Origin: Scilla litardierei
Lineage: Eukaryota; Streptophyta; Magnoliopsida; Asparagales; Asparagaceae
Length of the DNA: 64,000 bases
Assembly: GCA_030789695.1 (NCBI GenBank)
Contig: CM061142.1
Span: forward strand, 607,795,659-607,859,658
Reading direction: 5' to 3'
Within the stretch, counting starts at the first letter, position 1; every line of letters starts with the position of its first letter. Positions 53,323 through 64,000 of the stretch are shown here, piece after piece. The notes under the pieces were generated by a model that saw only the letters and a program-made list of their open reading frames with translations, made no database searches and was not told the origin of the DNA. A program made the translations under genes and the position numbers.

Positions 53323-55562
53323 TTAGACCTTTGGAAGCCAAGTCCAATTGGACTTAGACTTCCCCACATAATTTCTACTATGCACAACATCCGAAAAATA
53401 AGCATTCATATACACTTGTTTTTCATCCATGCTTGTGTCCTTTGGGCTCCAAATAGTGAAAATTTTGGGAGCCATCATCCTATTGGGTGCATGCATGCGA
53501 CGTTGATTTCTACGTGATGCATGTTGTGGATAGGCATACGGAACATGATGGAATGGTGCACGACGAGAATTATTCATATGATGAGGTGAGTGAACATATG
53601 CATGTGTGGGAACACGTGCGTGAGGGTGTCTCACATGGTGTGCACGTGCCCGTGAATGTGTAGCATAGAAATCATCATATGTGTGAGACGGTGGAGTAGG
53701 ATGTGTGTTCCTACGTGGCATGGTATTTGTGTAGATATAAGCATGTCCCTTCTTTGGAGGTCCACCTAAAGTGGGTTTCTTTCCGAAAGAGAGTGTGGAC
53801 GAGGTGGAAGCACCATTGGTAGATGAACTACCAATAGAGTGTTTGCTACCACTCGTAGAGTCGCCGGAAGTTGGCCTAACAAAAGTAGTGGCCGCTTTGG
53901 ATGGACATCCCATCGTATACCCCAAACCAATGTGGTGATTGGCCGGAAGTAAGTCACTTAGGATTTTATCCAAATGGTCCTTACCCTTATTGAATCTATT
54001 GATTCGGCCTAATGTGTTCTCATATTTCTCTTTGAGAGAACGCATAGAAGTGTCCAAGTTGGATACTTGCGATGTGAGCACATAAACACGAGATTTAAGA
54101 TTCTCATTCTCAATACTCAAAGTCGAGTTTTGAGAAGTCAAATCCGCTATCCTATGTTCTTCCGGATCATCAATGCTAACATGTTCAAGTTTAGATTTGA
54201 GATTAACAATCTCATTTCTTAACTCTTCAACAACGGTGTCGTTGTTGGTGATGATAGTCTTAGGCGAGGTTTGAATGCTAGCTAGGTCATCTTTTACTTT
54301 AGTATATCTATTTACTAATTTAGTGTATTTAGACCATAAATGAGAGTTAGCATCCCTAAGATCATCCATAGTTACCTCATCGCCTTCGTCGTCGCTATCA
54401 TCGGAGGAGGAAGATCCTTGATCATGCTCCTCTCTTGCCATGAAGCACATGTGCGCTTGCTCCACTTTCTCATCGTCCGACTCTCCGTTTGAGGAATCCT
54501 CGGAGTCAGTGAATGTTGCTCCGACAAGTCCCTTTTTGTACCCCTTTTTGTACTTCTTCGACTTGTCGAACTTCGGCGCCTTCCACTTCTCCTTTTGCTT
54601 GTTTTGAGGACAATCCGCTTTGATGTGTCCTGGCTTATTGCATTTAAAGCACAAAGGTGGAGAGGCGTTAGTAGAAGTAAATTTAGATTTTTGTTTGAAG
54701 TTACCCTTTCGGAAGAAGCGATTGAACTTCTTTGCCATGAGTGCAATGGATTCCATGTCCATTTCTTCTTCCGAGTCCTCATCATCGGTAGAGGTGGATG
54801 AAGCCGCCTTGAATGCAATTGCCTTTTTCTTAGGCACGTCTTGGTTCAAATAGGACTTCATCTTTTCTTGTAACTTCACCTTACTATCTTTGCGTACCTC
54901 GTATGACATCAAAGTACCCATCAATTGAACTACGGTATACTTATTCATGTCATTACCTTCCTCGATGGCGAAGGTACGTTTCTCCCAAGAAGAAGGAAGT
55001 CCTTTGATAAGCTTCGAGCACTTCTCCTTTGGGTGTAGGATTTACCGAGGGCCTCTAACTCGTTTATTATGTCAACGAAGCGAGCGTAATATTCCTTCAT
55101 CTTCTCGCCCTGTTGCATATGAAACATTTCGTAATCTTTGTTTACGACTACGAGTTTAGAGTCTCTTACCCTACTCGTCCCTTCATGAAGAATGAGGAGT
55201 GAGTTCCAAATTTGATATGCACTCTTACATGTGCATATCTTATTGAAGTCCTCGGGCTCCAATGCGCATTGCAAGGCATTCATTGCCTTGGCATTGCTTA
55301 CCTCCGCGGCGATCTCCGCGGTAGTCCATTTCTCAAAGTCTTCTTCTTCGGGCTCGATGTATTCCTTCATTGTGGTCCTCCATAAAGACGCACTCCGGAG
55401 GAAGGTTTCCATCCTGCATTTTCAGTACCCGTAGTTGGTACCGTTGAAGAATGGAGGCCTCGTAGAGGAATGTCCTTCCATCACCGAAGATGCTCCTTCA
55501 CGGTTCCTGAAGGTGTCATAGTTGGAAGGTGGACGCACGGTTTTGTTGTCGTTGGCAGACAT
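53323..55562 (-). pseudogene. Sirevirus gag
   Basis: The start ATG is at 55560-55562 (Met-Ser-Ala-Asn-Asp), just after the primer site. A TGA at 55422-55424 replaces the Trp of the Asn-Tyr-Gly-Tyr-Trp motif. A one-base loss near 55037 shifts the frame; the rest (53323-54948) is open for 541 residues. It has a UBN2-like gag domain, a Ser/Glu-rich linker, a CCHC zinc knuckle (Cys-Phe-Lys-Cys-Asn-Lys-Pro-Gly-His) and a Lys-rich stretch. A long coiled coil typical of Sirevirus gag (about 54350 to 53950) and a His-rich C-terminus follow. Confidence 0.88.
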
Positions 55563-55573
55563 AGCTAAGTATC

Positions 55574-55587
55574 TGGCTCTGATACCA
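55574..55587 (-). other. Primer-binding site of the Sirevirus, initiator tRNA-Met
   Basis: Minus strand TGGTATCAGAGCCA, 2 nt after the LTR end. It complements the 3' end of plant initiator tRNA-Met. Confidence 0.93.
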
Positions 55588-55589
55588 AA

Positions 55590-57343
55590 TGTAATGCCCT
55601 ACAAGCTACTGCACAAGTATTAGAGGGGGGGTGAATAGTACTTTAAAAATAACAAGGAGTATAATTCCAAATTATAGTGCAAACAACTACCAAAACAATT
55701 TGCGGAAGCTTAAATTGAATGACAACAACAAATTTAACAATGCTAACAAAAGATGTTAATGGGTTCGGATCCACCCAAGTCTCCCCGACTTGTTCCCGGT
55801 GATCCTACGTCCCAACCACCCGGATCCCCTCCGGATACTTAGGTTAGAAACCCTAACCCAAGATTTCCACTATGAATATCTTGTGAAAAACCTTCACAAG
55901 ATCAAATCATACATGCAATGGCAAAAGTGAATCCCACAACCTGGGATCACAACCTTCTCTCACAACCGAGAGAATCAACAAGCAATATAAATGAGTTTAT
56001 ATTGAAATAAGCAATCTTACCACAAAATCCTATACCTTGAGTTTTTCTTACCAAATAGGTGAAAGGAAGGATTTGAGGAAGATGAAGTCACCAAGACCTA
56101 GCACCAAGGAAATGACCAGCAATAGGTGCCTAGGAGTGATTTGGAGACTTGATTCAAGCTAGAGCTTGAAGGGCTCACCAAGAACAAACTTCTCTCAATA
56201 TGGATTCTAGATCTAGAAAGTGAGAGAATGGGTTTCTTGTGAGGAAGAGAGCTTTAGAAATGAGTGAGAATGGCTATCTCTTTCTATCTCAATGAATCTC
56301 TTAATGGCAGCTCTAACCTAGAGAGAAATGACCTAGGTTCGTATTTATAGGGTCCCATAAAAACAAGTTAGGTCAATTCCCAACGGATAGAAATCTTAGA
56401 AAACTAGTCGGTCAAAGAACAACCACTGACCGACTAGTTCATCAACTAGTCGGTCAGTCAAACAACATGGACCGACTAAGTGAGGAACTAAGAAGAGATA
56501 GAAATTCAGACCTAGAAATCTAGTCGGTCCAAGAAGACTTTCTGACCGACTAGTTTCACAACTAGTCGGTCAGTCAGTGAACGTAGACCGACTAAAAGGC
56601 AAAATGAAATAGTCTGAATACAAATTGACTTTGTCGGTCCAAGAACAAAAGTTGACCGACTAAATTGTCAACTAGTCGGTCACCAAACGTTCTTAGACCG
56701 ACTAACGATAAACAGTAGCTTAGGAGAAATTTAGTATGAACAGTAAGTCACAACTAGTCGGTCAAAGAAGCATCACTGACCGACTAGTTCACAAACTAGT
56801 CGGTCGGTGAGCCAACGTAGACCGACTAACTGTAAACAGTAAGGTGCAAGAAATTAAGGAAGCAAACTAGTCGGTCCAAGAAGCTCTGCTGACCGACTAG
56901 ATCACCATCTAGTCGGTCAGTACTTCTTCTTGTACCAACTAACATGCACAAACAAGTCCGAATCGAAGCGCGACGCTTCGAGGAAGTTAGAATGAACTTG
57001 TACTAAGATCCTAGAGCTACGATATGAGCGTTATGAAGATAGAATCGTAAGATATACTCAAGGCTTAACATTCTATAGATCGAAGCTAAAAGACTATAAA
57101 TAAAACCTTAAAGAACGGTCTTCGAGAGCTTCGATTAATTCTTCATGACTTCCAAAACGATGCAAGAGCTTCAACGAAGCTTTAGGCATGAATACGAGCT
57201 TTGAGAAGTGTTGAGATGTCGCTTTGATTGTTCTCGTGGATTTGGCGACGATCTCCAAAACTGCGCTCACAAATTGTTAGTTCATGAATTATTTATGTTT
57301 GCTCATCATCCAAAACCAAATCCGGGGAGTCCAATATTCAACA
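55590..57343 (-). repeat. Sirevirus 5' LTR (1754 bp)
   Basis: Near-identical to 36549-38301. TATA box at 56343-56349 on the minus strand, hairpin array 56400-56945 just upstream of it. Confidence 0.95.
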
Positions 57344-57948
57344 GCTCCGTCATATTGATGAAGGCCGATACCTTGTCGGGGTTCGCCTTAATTCCTCGCT
57401 TCATTATCATGAAGCCGAGGAACTTCCTAGATTGCACGTCGAAGATGCACTTCGCTGGGTTTAGCCTTAGATCGTATCGGCTCACCTTCTGGAAGGTCTC
57501 CTGTAGGTCAACGAGGTGGTACGGGGCCTCCTTGCTTTTGACCAACATACCATCGATGTAGACTTCGAGATTCCGCCCGACCTGAGAGCTGAAGATCTTG
57601 TCTACCATTTGCTGAAATGTTGCCCCGGCATTCTTCAATCCGAACGGCATCTTCGTGTAGCAGAAGGTGCCCTTTTCAGTGATGCAGGACGTCTTCTCCT
57701 AGTCCTCCTTTGCCATCGGGATCTGGTTGTAGCCCGAGAATGCATCCATGAAGATCAGCAGTTCGTAGCCCGATGCCTGGTCGACCAGGTGGTCGATACT
57801 TGGCAAAGGAAAAATGTCCTTTGGGCACACCTTATTGAGGTCGACGAAGTCGATGCACATGCACCACTTCTTACTGGCCTTCTTCCCAAGACGACATTGG
57901 CGAGCCACTCCGGATAGCTCACTGGCCTGATGAACTTGGCCTGGAGGA
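57344..57948 (-). pseudogene. Tat-lineage RT fragment upstream of the Sirevirus insertion
   Basis: Minus strand: Ala-Lys-Phe-Ile-Arg-Pro-Val, Cys-Ile-Asp-Phe-Val-Asp-Leu-Asn, Met-Asp-Ala-Phe-Ser-Gly-Tyr and Met-Pro-Phe-Gly-Leu-Lys-Asn-Ala-Gly-Ala. It continues into the pol frame at 36548. Breaks: a frameshift near 57890 and a TAG near 57702 (probably CAG). The catalytic box reads Tyr-Ile-Asp-Gly instead of Tyr-Val/Ile-Asp-Asp, which would abolish polymerase activity. Cut at its 5' side by Tekay-C. The first five bases are the right-hand GCTCC duplication. Confidence 0.88.
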
Positions 57949-59631
57949 TGTAACAGTCGCTTTCCGATCGTACCTTTTTCGTGCACGTGCTGTTGACCGT
58001 GCACGTATTTGTTTTAGACTTTGTTTGTTTTTTAACACTATGGTGTGATATGTCGTTGTAATCGTCTCTGAGAGTATTAAATTGTGGCACTAACTTGGAA
58101 CGACATTTCTCGGGTCGTTCTCCCATGACTTGATCTTATTTGAAGAGACGTCACGATTTTCACTTTTGACATGAGGCGTTTCTATTTTTAGTTTCGTCCC
58201 TCAACGTCGAAATTGAGATCCTTCATCTTAGTTTTCTTTCTTTCGTCGTCCCGATTACCCCAATATTTATTTCACAATTTTTGGATTTCATTTGACCTAT
58301 TTTACATTTTTGGCCAAGCTTATAATATTTTTAAATACTAAGTTTTCAAGTATTTTTAACCCAATATAATTTCTACTATATTATAACTCTTCAAATTGTT
58401 TTTGGACCCATTTTCCTAGTCCCTTGGCCGCACCCCATGCTAGAGAGAGTGTGGGTGAATATTTGGGTTTAAAATTGATTTAAAATCAATTTTAATTCAA
58501 ATTAAACCCTAGACTTCGTCAAACCCATCTACCATATATATATGAGCCCTAGGATATCATTTTTACCCATGCAAGCAAGCCCTAGCCATCATATTCATCC
58601 CCCAACTTTTGTGTCCACACTTGCGACGTTCGTCGCAGTCGCAGCCCGCAGCCGCTCGACCAGACCGAGCAAAATCCCCGCAGCCGCTCGATTTGACCGA
58701 GGCCCCGCTCCACGTGCACGCAGTCGCCCGCACGTTGCAACTGCAACGTTGCAACCCTCGCCCCGCAGCCGCTACGACCGAGAGCTTCTCTCGGTCTGAC
58801 CGACCCGCTCCCTGCATCTCACTGCTCCCCCGCTCCGTTGCAAACGCTCTGCTGCAACCGCTCCGTTGCAACCGCGCCGACCGAAGGAATTCCTCACAGC
58901 GGCCCACTGCGACCGAGATCCCGCATCCCCGCAGCGCTGCGACCGACCCGCTACTGTGCTCTCTCGGTCTGACCGAGAGAATTCCTCGCAGCGGCTCGGT
59001 CTGACCGAGAGGAGTTCGTCGCAACTTCGCGAATTCCGCACCGCTTACAACCGTGGGCCCCCCAAGTTCTCCAGTGGTGTTGTGGGTCCACCATTGACCC
59101 CTAGAACTACTGTGGGTCCCACCCAAGTGTTTTCTCTCCGTTTTTTTGCCGATTACGACGCTGCGACACGTCGTAGCCCTTCGTCGCACGTCCTAGCATT
59201 GGAATCTTGGTTCGCCGTTCTGTTTGTTGCCCAGACTATTCGAGCGAGGAATCTGATCTGGAAATTCGACTAGGAGCGCGTTCTTAAATTCCAACCCCTG
59301 GCGTCGCTACCCGACGCCAGTGTAGATCTCGCGTCGTGTTGAGGTAACGTTCTGCACCTCTAGGACCCCCAACCACAACCTGTTAAACAAGATTAAAATT
59401 GATGATTTTTAATGTTTTAGAATCACTAATTAAGATAATTTAAATTGGGAATGTAGGCTGGTGGACTTGTGCATGTAGATAGAATTGGACTTTTGGATGG
59501 TGTATTCAGACGCTGCGTTGCAGGCAAGTGAAACTTGCCCGTTGCTTGTTTAGGCCATGTTTTAGGCCACTTTTGTACCCTAGCGTAAAAGAGACTAGGC
59601 AGTGAAATGATAGCTGCCTAGATGCCTATTT

Positions 59632-59698
59632 GATCTAGTTTGACAACGAAACTAGATCCGTCACCTCACTTGATCTAGCTTGACAACGAAGCTAGATC
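59632..59698 (+). repeat. Twin hairpins in Tekay-C LTR
   Basis: Perfect copies of both stem-loops: arms GATCTAGTTT/AAACTAGATC, then GATCTAGCTT/AAGCTAGATC, each with loop GACAACG, 40 nt apart. Confidence 0.9.
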
Positions 59699-60292
59699 CA
59701 ACCCCTTTTTACTTGCTTTGTTCATGCTGCCATGTCATCCATGCATTTGTAACTGCCATGTTTAAATTCCTTATCTGTACGCATTTAAATTACAGCTTGC
59801 CATGACATGCCATCCATGTCTGATTATTGCATTCGTAGCACACACTACTATACTTGTACTTGCTTGTTCAGGCTAGGCACCTGCGTTGCAGACACAACCC
59901 TATGCCAAATACACTTCCTGGCTCGTGATCCAGAAGCGGGCCAATAGTGTTGGTCAAAAGCCAATGCCTGATACACGTGGAGGGGTAGGGTTGAGCGACC
60001 ACTCAGCGTAGAAGTGTGCCCGTACAGCCACTTCAGTTGTAAGGCGTGAACTCTGTGCACGACATGAAAACATGACTTGTGATTGTTAGTAGTTTGCTAC
60101 TCTTGCCATGCCATGCTAGTTGTCCTATTGTACTCGTTATTGTACTTTACTTTACATGTTGCACTCATACTTTAACTGTCATGTCATTGCATCATGCTAG
60201 AACTGATAGGTTGCTTTGCCTTACTTTCAGTTTCCTTGCACAAGTCTCATGTAGAATTGCTGACATGTGTCCCTTGCTCTTTTGGGTGTCAC

Positions 60293-60403
60293 ATGTTAGA
60301 CCCTAAGCCAGAGACCGTTGCTGAGGACGTGGTGTTTGCTGACGCTGAGCCTCAGCCCATGTTTGTCAAGGAGGAGTTTGTGGCCACCGGTGACCAGTCT
60401 TAG
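60293..60403 (+). other. Small acidic frame in Tekay-C LTR (36 codons)
   Basis: Starts Met-Leu-Asp-Pro-Lys and ends Thr-Gly-Asp-Gln-Ser-TAG. One codon longer than in Tekay-B but still in frame. Confidence 0.45.
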
Positions 60404-60732
60404 TGACCTTGCTGAGCTTTCCTTTTGTTTTAGGATTCCTGTTAGTTGTTGGTGCGTGACACCTTTACTTTGTATAATGTACTTTTGTTGGCCATGTTTG
60501 TGCCTTAGACTCTTTTCCTTTTCAGCCTGGTGGCTTTTCTGTGATGTTGGAACTTATTTTATGGATATTCTGAGATTGCTTTTGTCTCTTATCTTTGTTT
60601 CGTATCGCATTTGCAAGGACCTGCCATTTGAAGTTTTATTGACGCTTATCAGGCTTGTCAGCTTCAAGTCTGTGCGGACCTTCTCACACCTCGCCTCCAT
60701 ATTTTTGGGAAGCGGGACGTGACAGGTTTTGT

Positions 60733-60750
60733 TGGTGGCCCATGCAGGTC
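60733..60750 (+). other. Primer-binding site of Tekay-C, tRNA-Ile
   Basis: TGGTGGCCCATGCAGGTC, 8 nt after the LTR, identical to Tekay-B. Its presence shows that 57949-60724 is a 5' LTR and not a solo LTR. Confidence 0.86.
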
Positions 60751-63700
60751 CATTTGCAAATGCGAACTATCGGAACAACGATAATAATGATAGAATATCC
60801 ATTAAATAAATTACAACATCCAAGTCATGAGCCTTGAGCGTAGTTCTAATCGTTTTCTATGTCACTAGGTGGTAAGAAGACTTAGTTAGACATCTGTACT
60901 GGCTAGTTAGTGGTCCCTGATTGTTAGCTAGACTCCATGTTATGAATTGATTTAATCGTCTTAGGAGTTACCTTAGTGGTTCTTGCCTAACTCTGACCAT
61001 ATTAGACTTCTAGAATTTCTTTAGTCGTTCGCTTGGGTTCATCGATTTCGGGCCAAGCTGAACGCATTTTATTACAGTCTTGTTCCTTAGGAAGTCGTAG
61101 TGCCAACTTTCTTAATCTTTAGTTGGTCGACCGTAGGAGTTTCCCCGTAGATTTTCCTGGGTCATATCCTAGGCGTATGTATGTTTTGATCATCCGACCA
61201 TTTTCCTTGTCTCGATTCACGAGATCCCCTCATGATGATCATCGTCAATTTTTGAATCTCCCCGTTGCAAATCTTGAATCTTCTGAAAGTATTTTTCGAT
61301 TTCCTCTTTCCCTAAGTTTAAATTTGTTTGAAAATATTAATATATATATACTTAGACTTCATACTCTTTCGTTGACTTAAATTTTTAAAACTTTTGTCGA
61401 GATTTTTGAATAGTAGCTTATGATATTTTTCCAGCATATACTTTTTGTGCCTATGTAAATACCTTGTCCCTTCATATACTAATTTTATTCTGAACCGTAC
61501 TTTTATTTTGCCCAATTCGATTTATAATTTCCTTTTCTTGATTATGCCATTCGAATGACACATCGCGCTTACTTTTAATATACTTTTCAAGTCACATGGG
61601 ACTTCAGCTTCCAGCAAGTTGATTTTTATGCTCATCGTTTTCCCTATTTCAGATTTTTGTAAAATTACTATTTCGTAACCATCTCCTGATCTAGACTCTC
61701 CATAATTCAGTTTTAAAGCTTTATTACCAAGTTTGGTAATTCTCCTACTAAGTTATTATTGTCTTTCCGTTCACCATACATACTTTTAGAATAATTTCTA
61801 AACTAAATAGAATTTCAATTATTTTTATATATCCGTACCAGGCTCGTTGTGCTCGTATGTTTAAGATCTTTGTATAAATCAGTTTCTGTTGGCAAATCCG
61901 GGTTTCTCTAAAAGTATTTTCAATATTGTTATTTGAAATTTCTCTCCCGTTTTAAGACTTGGGAAACATTTGGCATGAGCATAAATCCTCTACACTATAG
62001 TTGATCTGATTTCATTCTTTGAATCTCGAAACTTTTGCCAAAATTATTAAATTACTCCAACATAGCATTTTCTAACCTATGTCCTTAATGTTCGTGTAAA
62101 TGATTTACCTTCCTCCTGATAATTTATATAAGCCAATAAACCATTTTCTCTTATTATGTATATTCGACTCAAACTTGTTTCGAACAACTTGTTTTATCAA
62201 CCTCCAAATATTTTTGTACAGACGAGGACTCCAACTTTTGAAGTACAACAGTTTTCAAATTTCACGTATTTTAGCCTATGTTATTTACACTATTTTCTTT
62301 CTATCTCTTATAAGGGTATCACTACATCTCCCTTTCCTCTACCTAAACATTCACAATTGAGTCAATGTTTCATCTAACCAAGCTGTCTCCTTATATTCGT
62401 CCTATCTGAACCCGTGCTTATCGATCCTTCCCTCGTTACGCTATCGACCTCGGTCTCCCTCTATTGCTTAGGCTTTAGTGCTCGTCAATGACTGTGTCAA
62501 CTCTAATTTGTTAGTAGGCCCTTGGACCTTTGTGATGTTGTCGTGGTGCATGTACCTAAGTTGAGTGTGTGGGCTTGAATGAGTGTACTCCCCTGTAGTA
62601 TATTAATGTTTACCTATTGTGTGATATATACATACTCAGAGTTATTCATGATGTTATGAAGTTGTATGTGTGTTAGTATTTATAGATATGTGTGGATAGC
62701 TATACCACTCTAGGGACGTCTGTGTACATAAGAATCAGTGTTGGAATATCTAATGGGGTGTATGTAGTTGGAGATGCTTATAATGGTTGAAATAATATGT
62801 TGGTAAAGCTATGTGTATGTTAGGTGTGATAATAATAGGGGTGCGTATAGTTAAGTGAGTAGGCCTATTATATGACCTATATGTTAGTACGTGTGAGTAT
62901 GTGCTCGTACGTAGATACGTATTGTGCTTAGACGTAAGTAGTTATGTATTTGCTGCATGAGTATATAGGTTATATACATATGGTAGTAGGATTATAATTT
63001 TGATTGGTATTGCTTGCTTTTACGGGATGTTGTATGCGTGTATACCATGAGGTATACACGACTATTGCATATCTTAACTATGTATGAAGTAGATGTGTTG
63101 GTATACTAATTATATGTAGTAGGATATGGTGTGAATATATGTTCTACATGTGTGTGACTATACGGTGAATGCATGTATTATGGAGGGTATTATAATTATA
63201 CGTGTGCTGATGTCTGTGTTATTATTACGGTATATAAAGTAATTGAACTATGTGGGTGTTACCTGACTAAATATTAAGTGTGATTGACATATGGTATGTA
63301 TATGGTTATATTGGTAGATGTGTATACATTGGAGTGGTATCGGTATAGGTATAAATACCGTGTTACGTATGCAGAATATTCTGATATGTGTTTCGAGTCT
63401 CACTCAAGCTTGAGTGGGTATACTCTAATTATATTGTTACTTATGTCTGTGGTTTGCGTGTAGTACCATGAATATAGCGATGGATGATGTATGTATAGTG
63501 ATAGGATTACTTGTGCCTGGTTGTGTTACGCACATGATTGTGGGTCGCTATACCAGTATATAGTTATAGGTGTTGGTCTTGTGGTATAGTTATTTACTCA
63601 GGATTTGCCTGTGTGAACGTATGTGTGCTAGCTAAACTAGGTGTGTAGATGTGCTGAGTTTATAGTGGTATGATTGGTATATAAGAATGTTATATTAGCG

Positions 63701-64000
63701 TGTGTGGGCGTGCACCATGCACGGGTAAGTATGTGCCTAGTTATAAGTATTGGTGACTATGATATGTGTGGCGTGTCGTGAGTATAATTATAGGGCCGTA
63801 TGTGCTGTGAAGTTATGGTGAAATATTTGCATGCATTTGAATGACTATATATTGTGAATTTATACTAGTGGTGAATGTATATTAGATATAGTAAAACTTG
63901 ATTTAATAATGGTATGGTGTGACTACATGTGTTGAGGTGTTTGGTATCGGATGAATATTAGGGAGTAGTATGCCCATGTTTGTTTTGTGCATAGGTAGCT
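60751..64000 (+). other. Non-coding interior of Tekay-C
   Basis: About 120 bp of leader shared with Tekay-B is followed by unique DNA. 61130-62470 is T- and C-rich on the plus strand; 62540-64000 is T- and G-rich with many TATGTGTG-like and GTATATA stretches. I see no conserved domain, RNA gene or tandem repeat; the short frames are low complexity. Confidence 0.7.

Larger units (their letters stand above)
36549..57343 (-). mobile_element. Sirevirus (Ty1/copia), minus strand, inserted in Tat pol
   Basis: LTRs of 1753 and 1754 bp, nearly identical. An initiator-Met primer site follows the 5' LTR. The order is gag, protease, integrase, RT, RNase H (integrase before RT, hence copia), then a third ORF and polypurine tracts before the 3' LTR. 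A long coiled-coil gag, an extra ORF and LTR palindromes fit Sirevirus. It is split at 43922-52203 by an Athila-like element; without that it is about 12.5 kb. Confidence 0.94.
57949..60724 (+). repeat. Tekay-C 5' LTR (2776 bp)
   Basis: From TGTAAC to TGACA. TATATATA at 58535-58542; GC-rich leader with CTCGGTCTGACCGAG palindromes at 58962-58976 and 58995-59009; twin hairpins 59632-59698; acidic frame 60293-60403. No poly-C tract. Confidence 0.92.
57949..64000 (+). mobile_element. Tekay-C: gag-pol-less element with Tekay-type LTR, right end outside window
   Basis: A full 5' LTR, tRNA-Ile primer site and about 120 bp of 5' leader match Tekay-B. From about 60865, where Tekay-B has its gag ATG (AGATGGCCGG), this element has AGGTGGTAAG. 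No gag, RT or integrase is found in the remaining 3.1 kb. It is probably a large retrotransposon derivative mobilised by autonomous Tekay copies. Confidence 0.82.

Noticed and set aside
57936..57948. GGCCTGGAGGA before Tekay-C as a polypurine tract, making the LTR a 3' LTR
   Set aside because: The sequence belongs to the Tat RT reading frame, and a primer-binding site with 5' leader follows the LTR at 60733. The resemblance to GGAGGA of the Tekay tract is probably chance.
57949..60724. Solo LTR
   Set aside because: A primer-binding site and about 120 bp of matching leader follow it, so it is the 5' LTR of a longer element.
61123..61380. Short frames in the Tekay-C interior as genes
   Set aside because: They are low-complexity T/C-rich translations without domain, neighbours or signals.
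62590..64000. Microsatellite or telomere-like T/G repeats at the right end
   Set aside because: T/G-rich but without a constant period. I describe it only as a compositional block.

Overview
The window is repeat-rich nuclear DNA from a flowering plant. It contains no host gene that I can recognise. The plant origin rests on the retroelement lineages, which are Ty3/gypsy chromovirus of Tekay/Del type, Tat, Athila-like, and Ty1/copia Sirevirus. It also rests on primer sites matching plant tRNA-Ile, tRNA-Asp and initiator tRNA-Met, and on the heavily mutated coding regions typical of silenced heterochromatin. I cannot name the species.

Layout. 1-8727: a minus-strand Tekay-like element (Tekay-A); its 3' LTR runs off the left edge, and its gag-pol is broken. 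8728-27081: a tandem satellite with a ~1.32 kb unit. It is split at 12453-22954 by a complete plus-strand Tekay-like element (Tekay-B) with 5 bp target duplications GCCGC. 27082-36548 and 57344-57948: remains of minus-strand Tat-lineage gypsy DNA, including broken pol, a 3' region with an 83-bp minisatellite, and an antisense (plus-strand) gene with introns and its own TATA box. The 27-32 kb part looks like more than one rearranged Tat copy. 36549-57343: a minus-strand Sirevirus inserted in the Tat reverse-transcriptase gene (target duplication GCTCC). 43922-52203: a minus-strand Athila-like, pol-less element inserted in the Sirevirus integrase (target duplication CGGGC). 57949-64000: 5' LTR and primer site of a third Tekay-like element, also inserted in the Tat pol; its internal region carries no gag-pol and continues past the right edge.

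The relative order is therefore satellite and Tat first, then Tekay-B in the satellite and Sirevirus and Tekay-C in Tat, then the Athila-like element in the Sirevirus. The Sirevirus and Athila-like LTR pairs are nearly identical within each pair by eye, so these are young insertions. Tekay-B LTRs differ visibly more.

The most notable observations are: (1) two probable spliceosomal introns conserved in both Tekay-like elements, one of which (71 nt in both) is required to keep the integrase in frame; (2) a 30-nt primer-binding site in Tekay-A copying tRNA-Ile past position 58; (3) arrays of long hairpins or palindromes in the LTRs of three unrelated families, with the Sirevirus hairpins also present between pol and a third ORF; (4) an intact third ORF in the Sirevirus; (5) an internally duplicated 57-residue domain in the gag-like protein of the Athila-like element; (6) an antisense Tat gene whose two introns fit the reading frames; (7) an LTR-embedded small acidic reading frame ending in Asp-Gln-Ser-stop in all Tekay-like LTRs.
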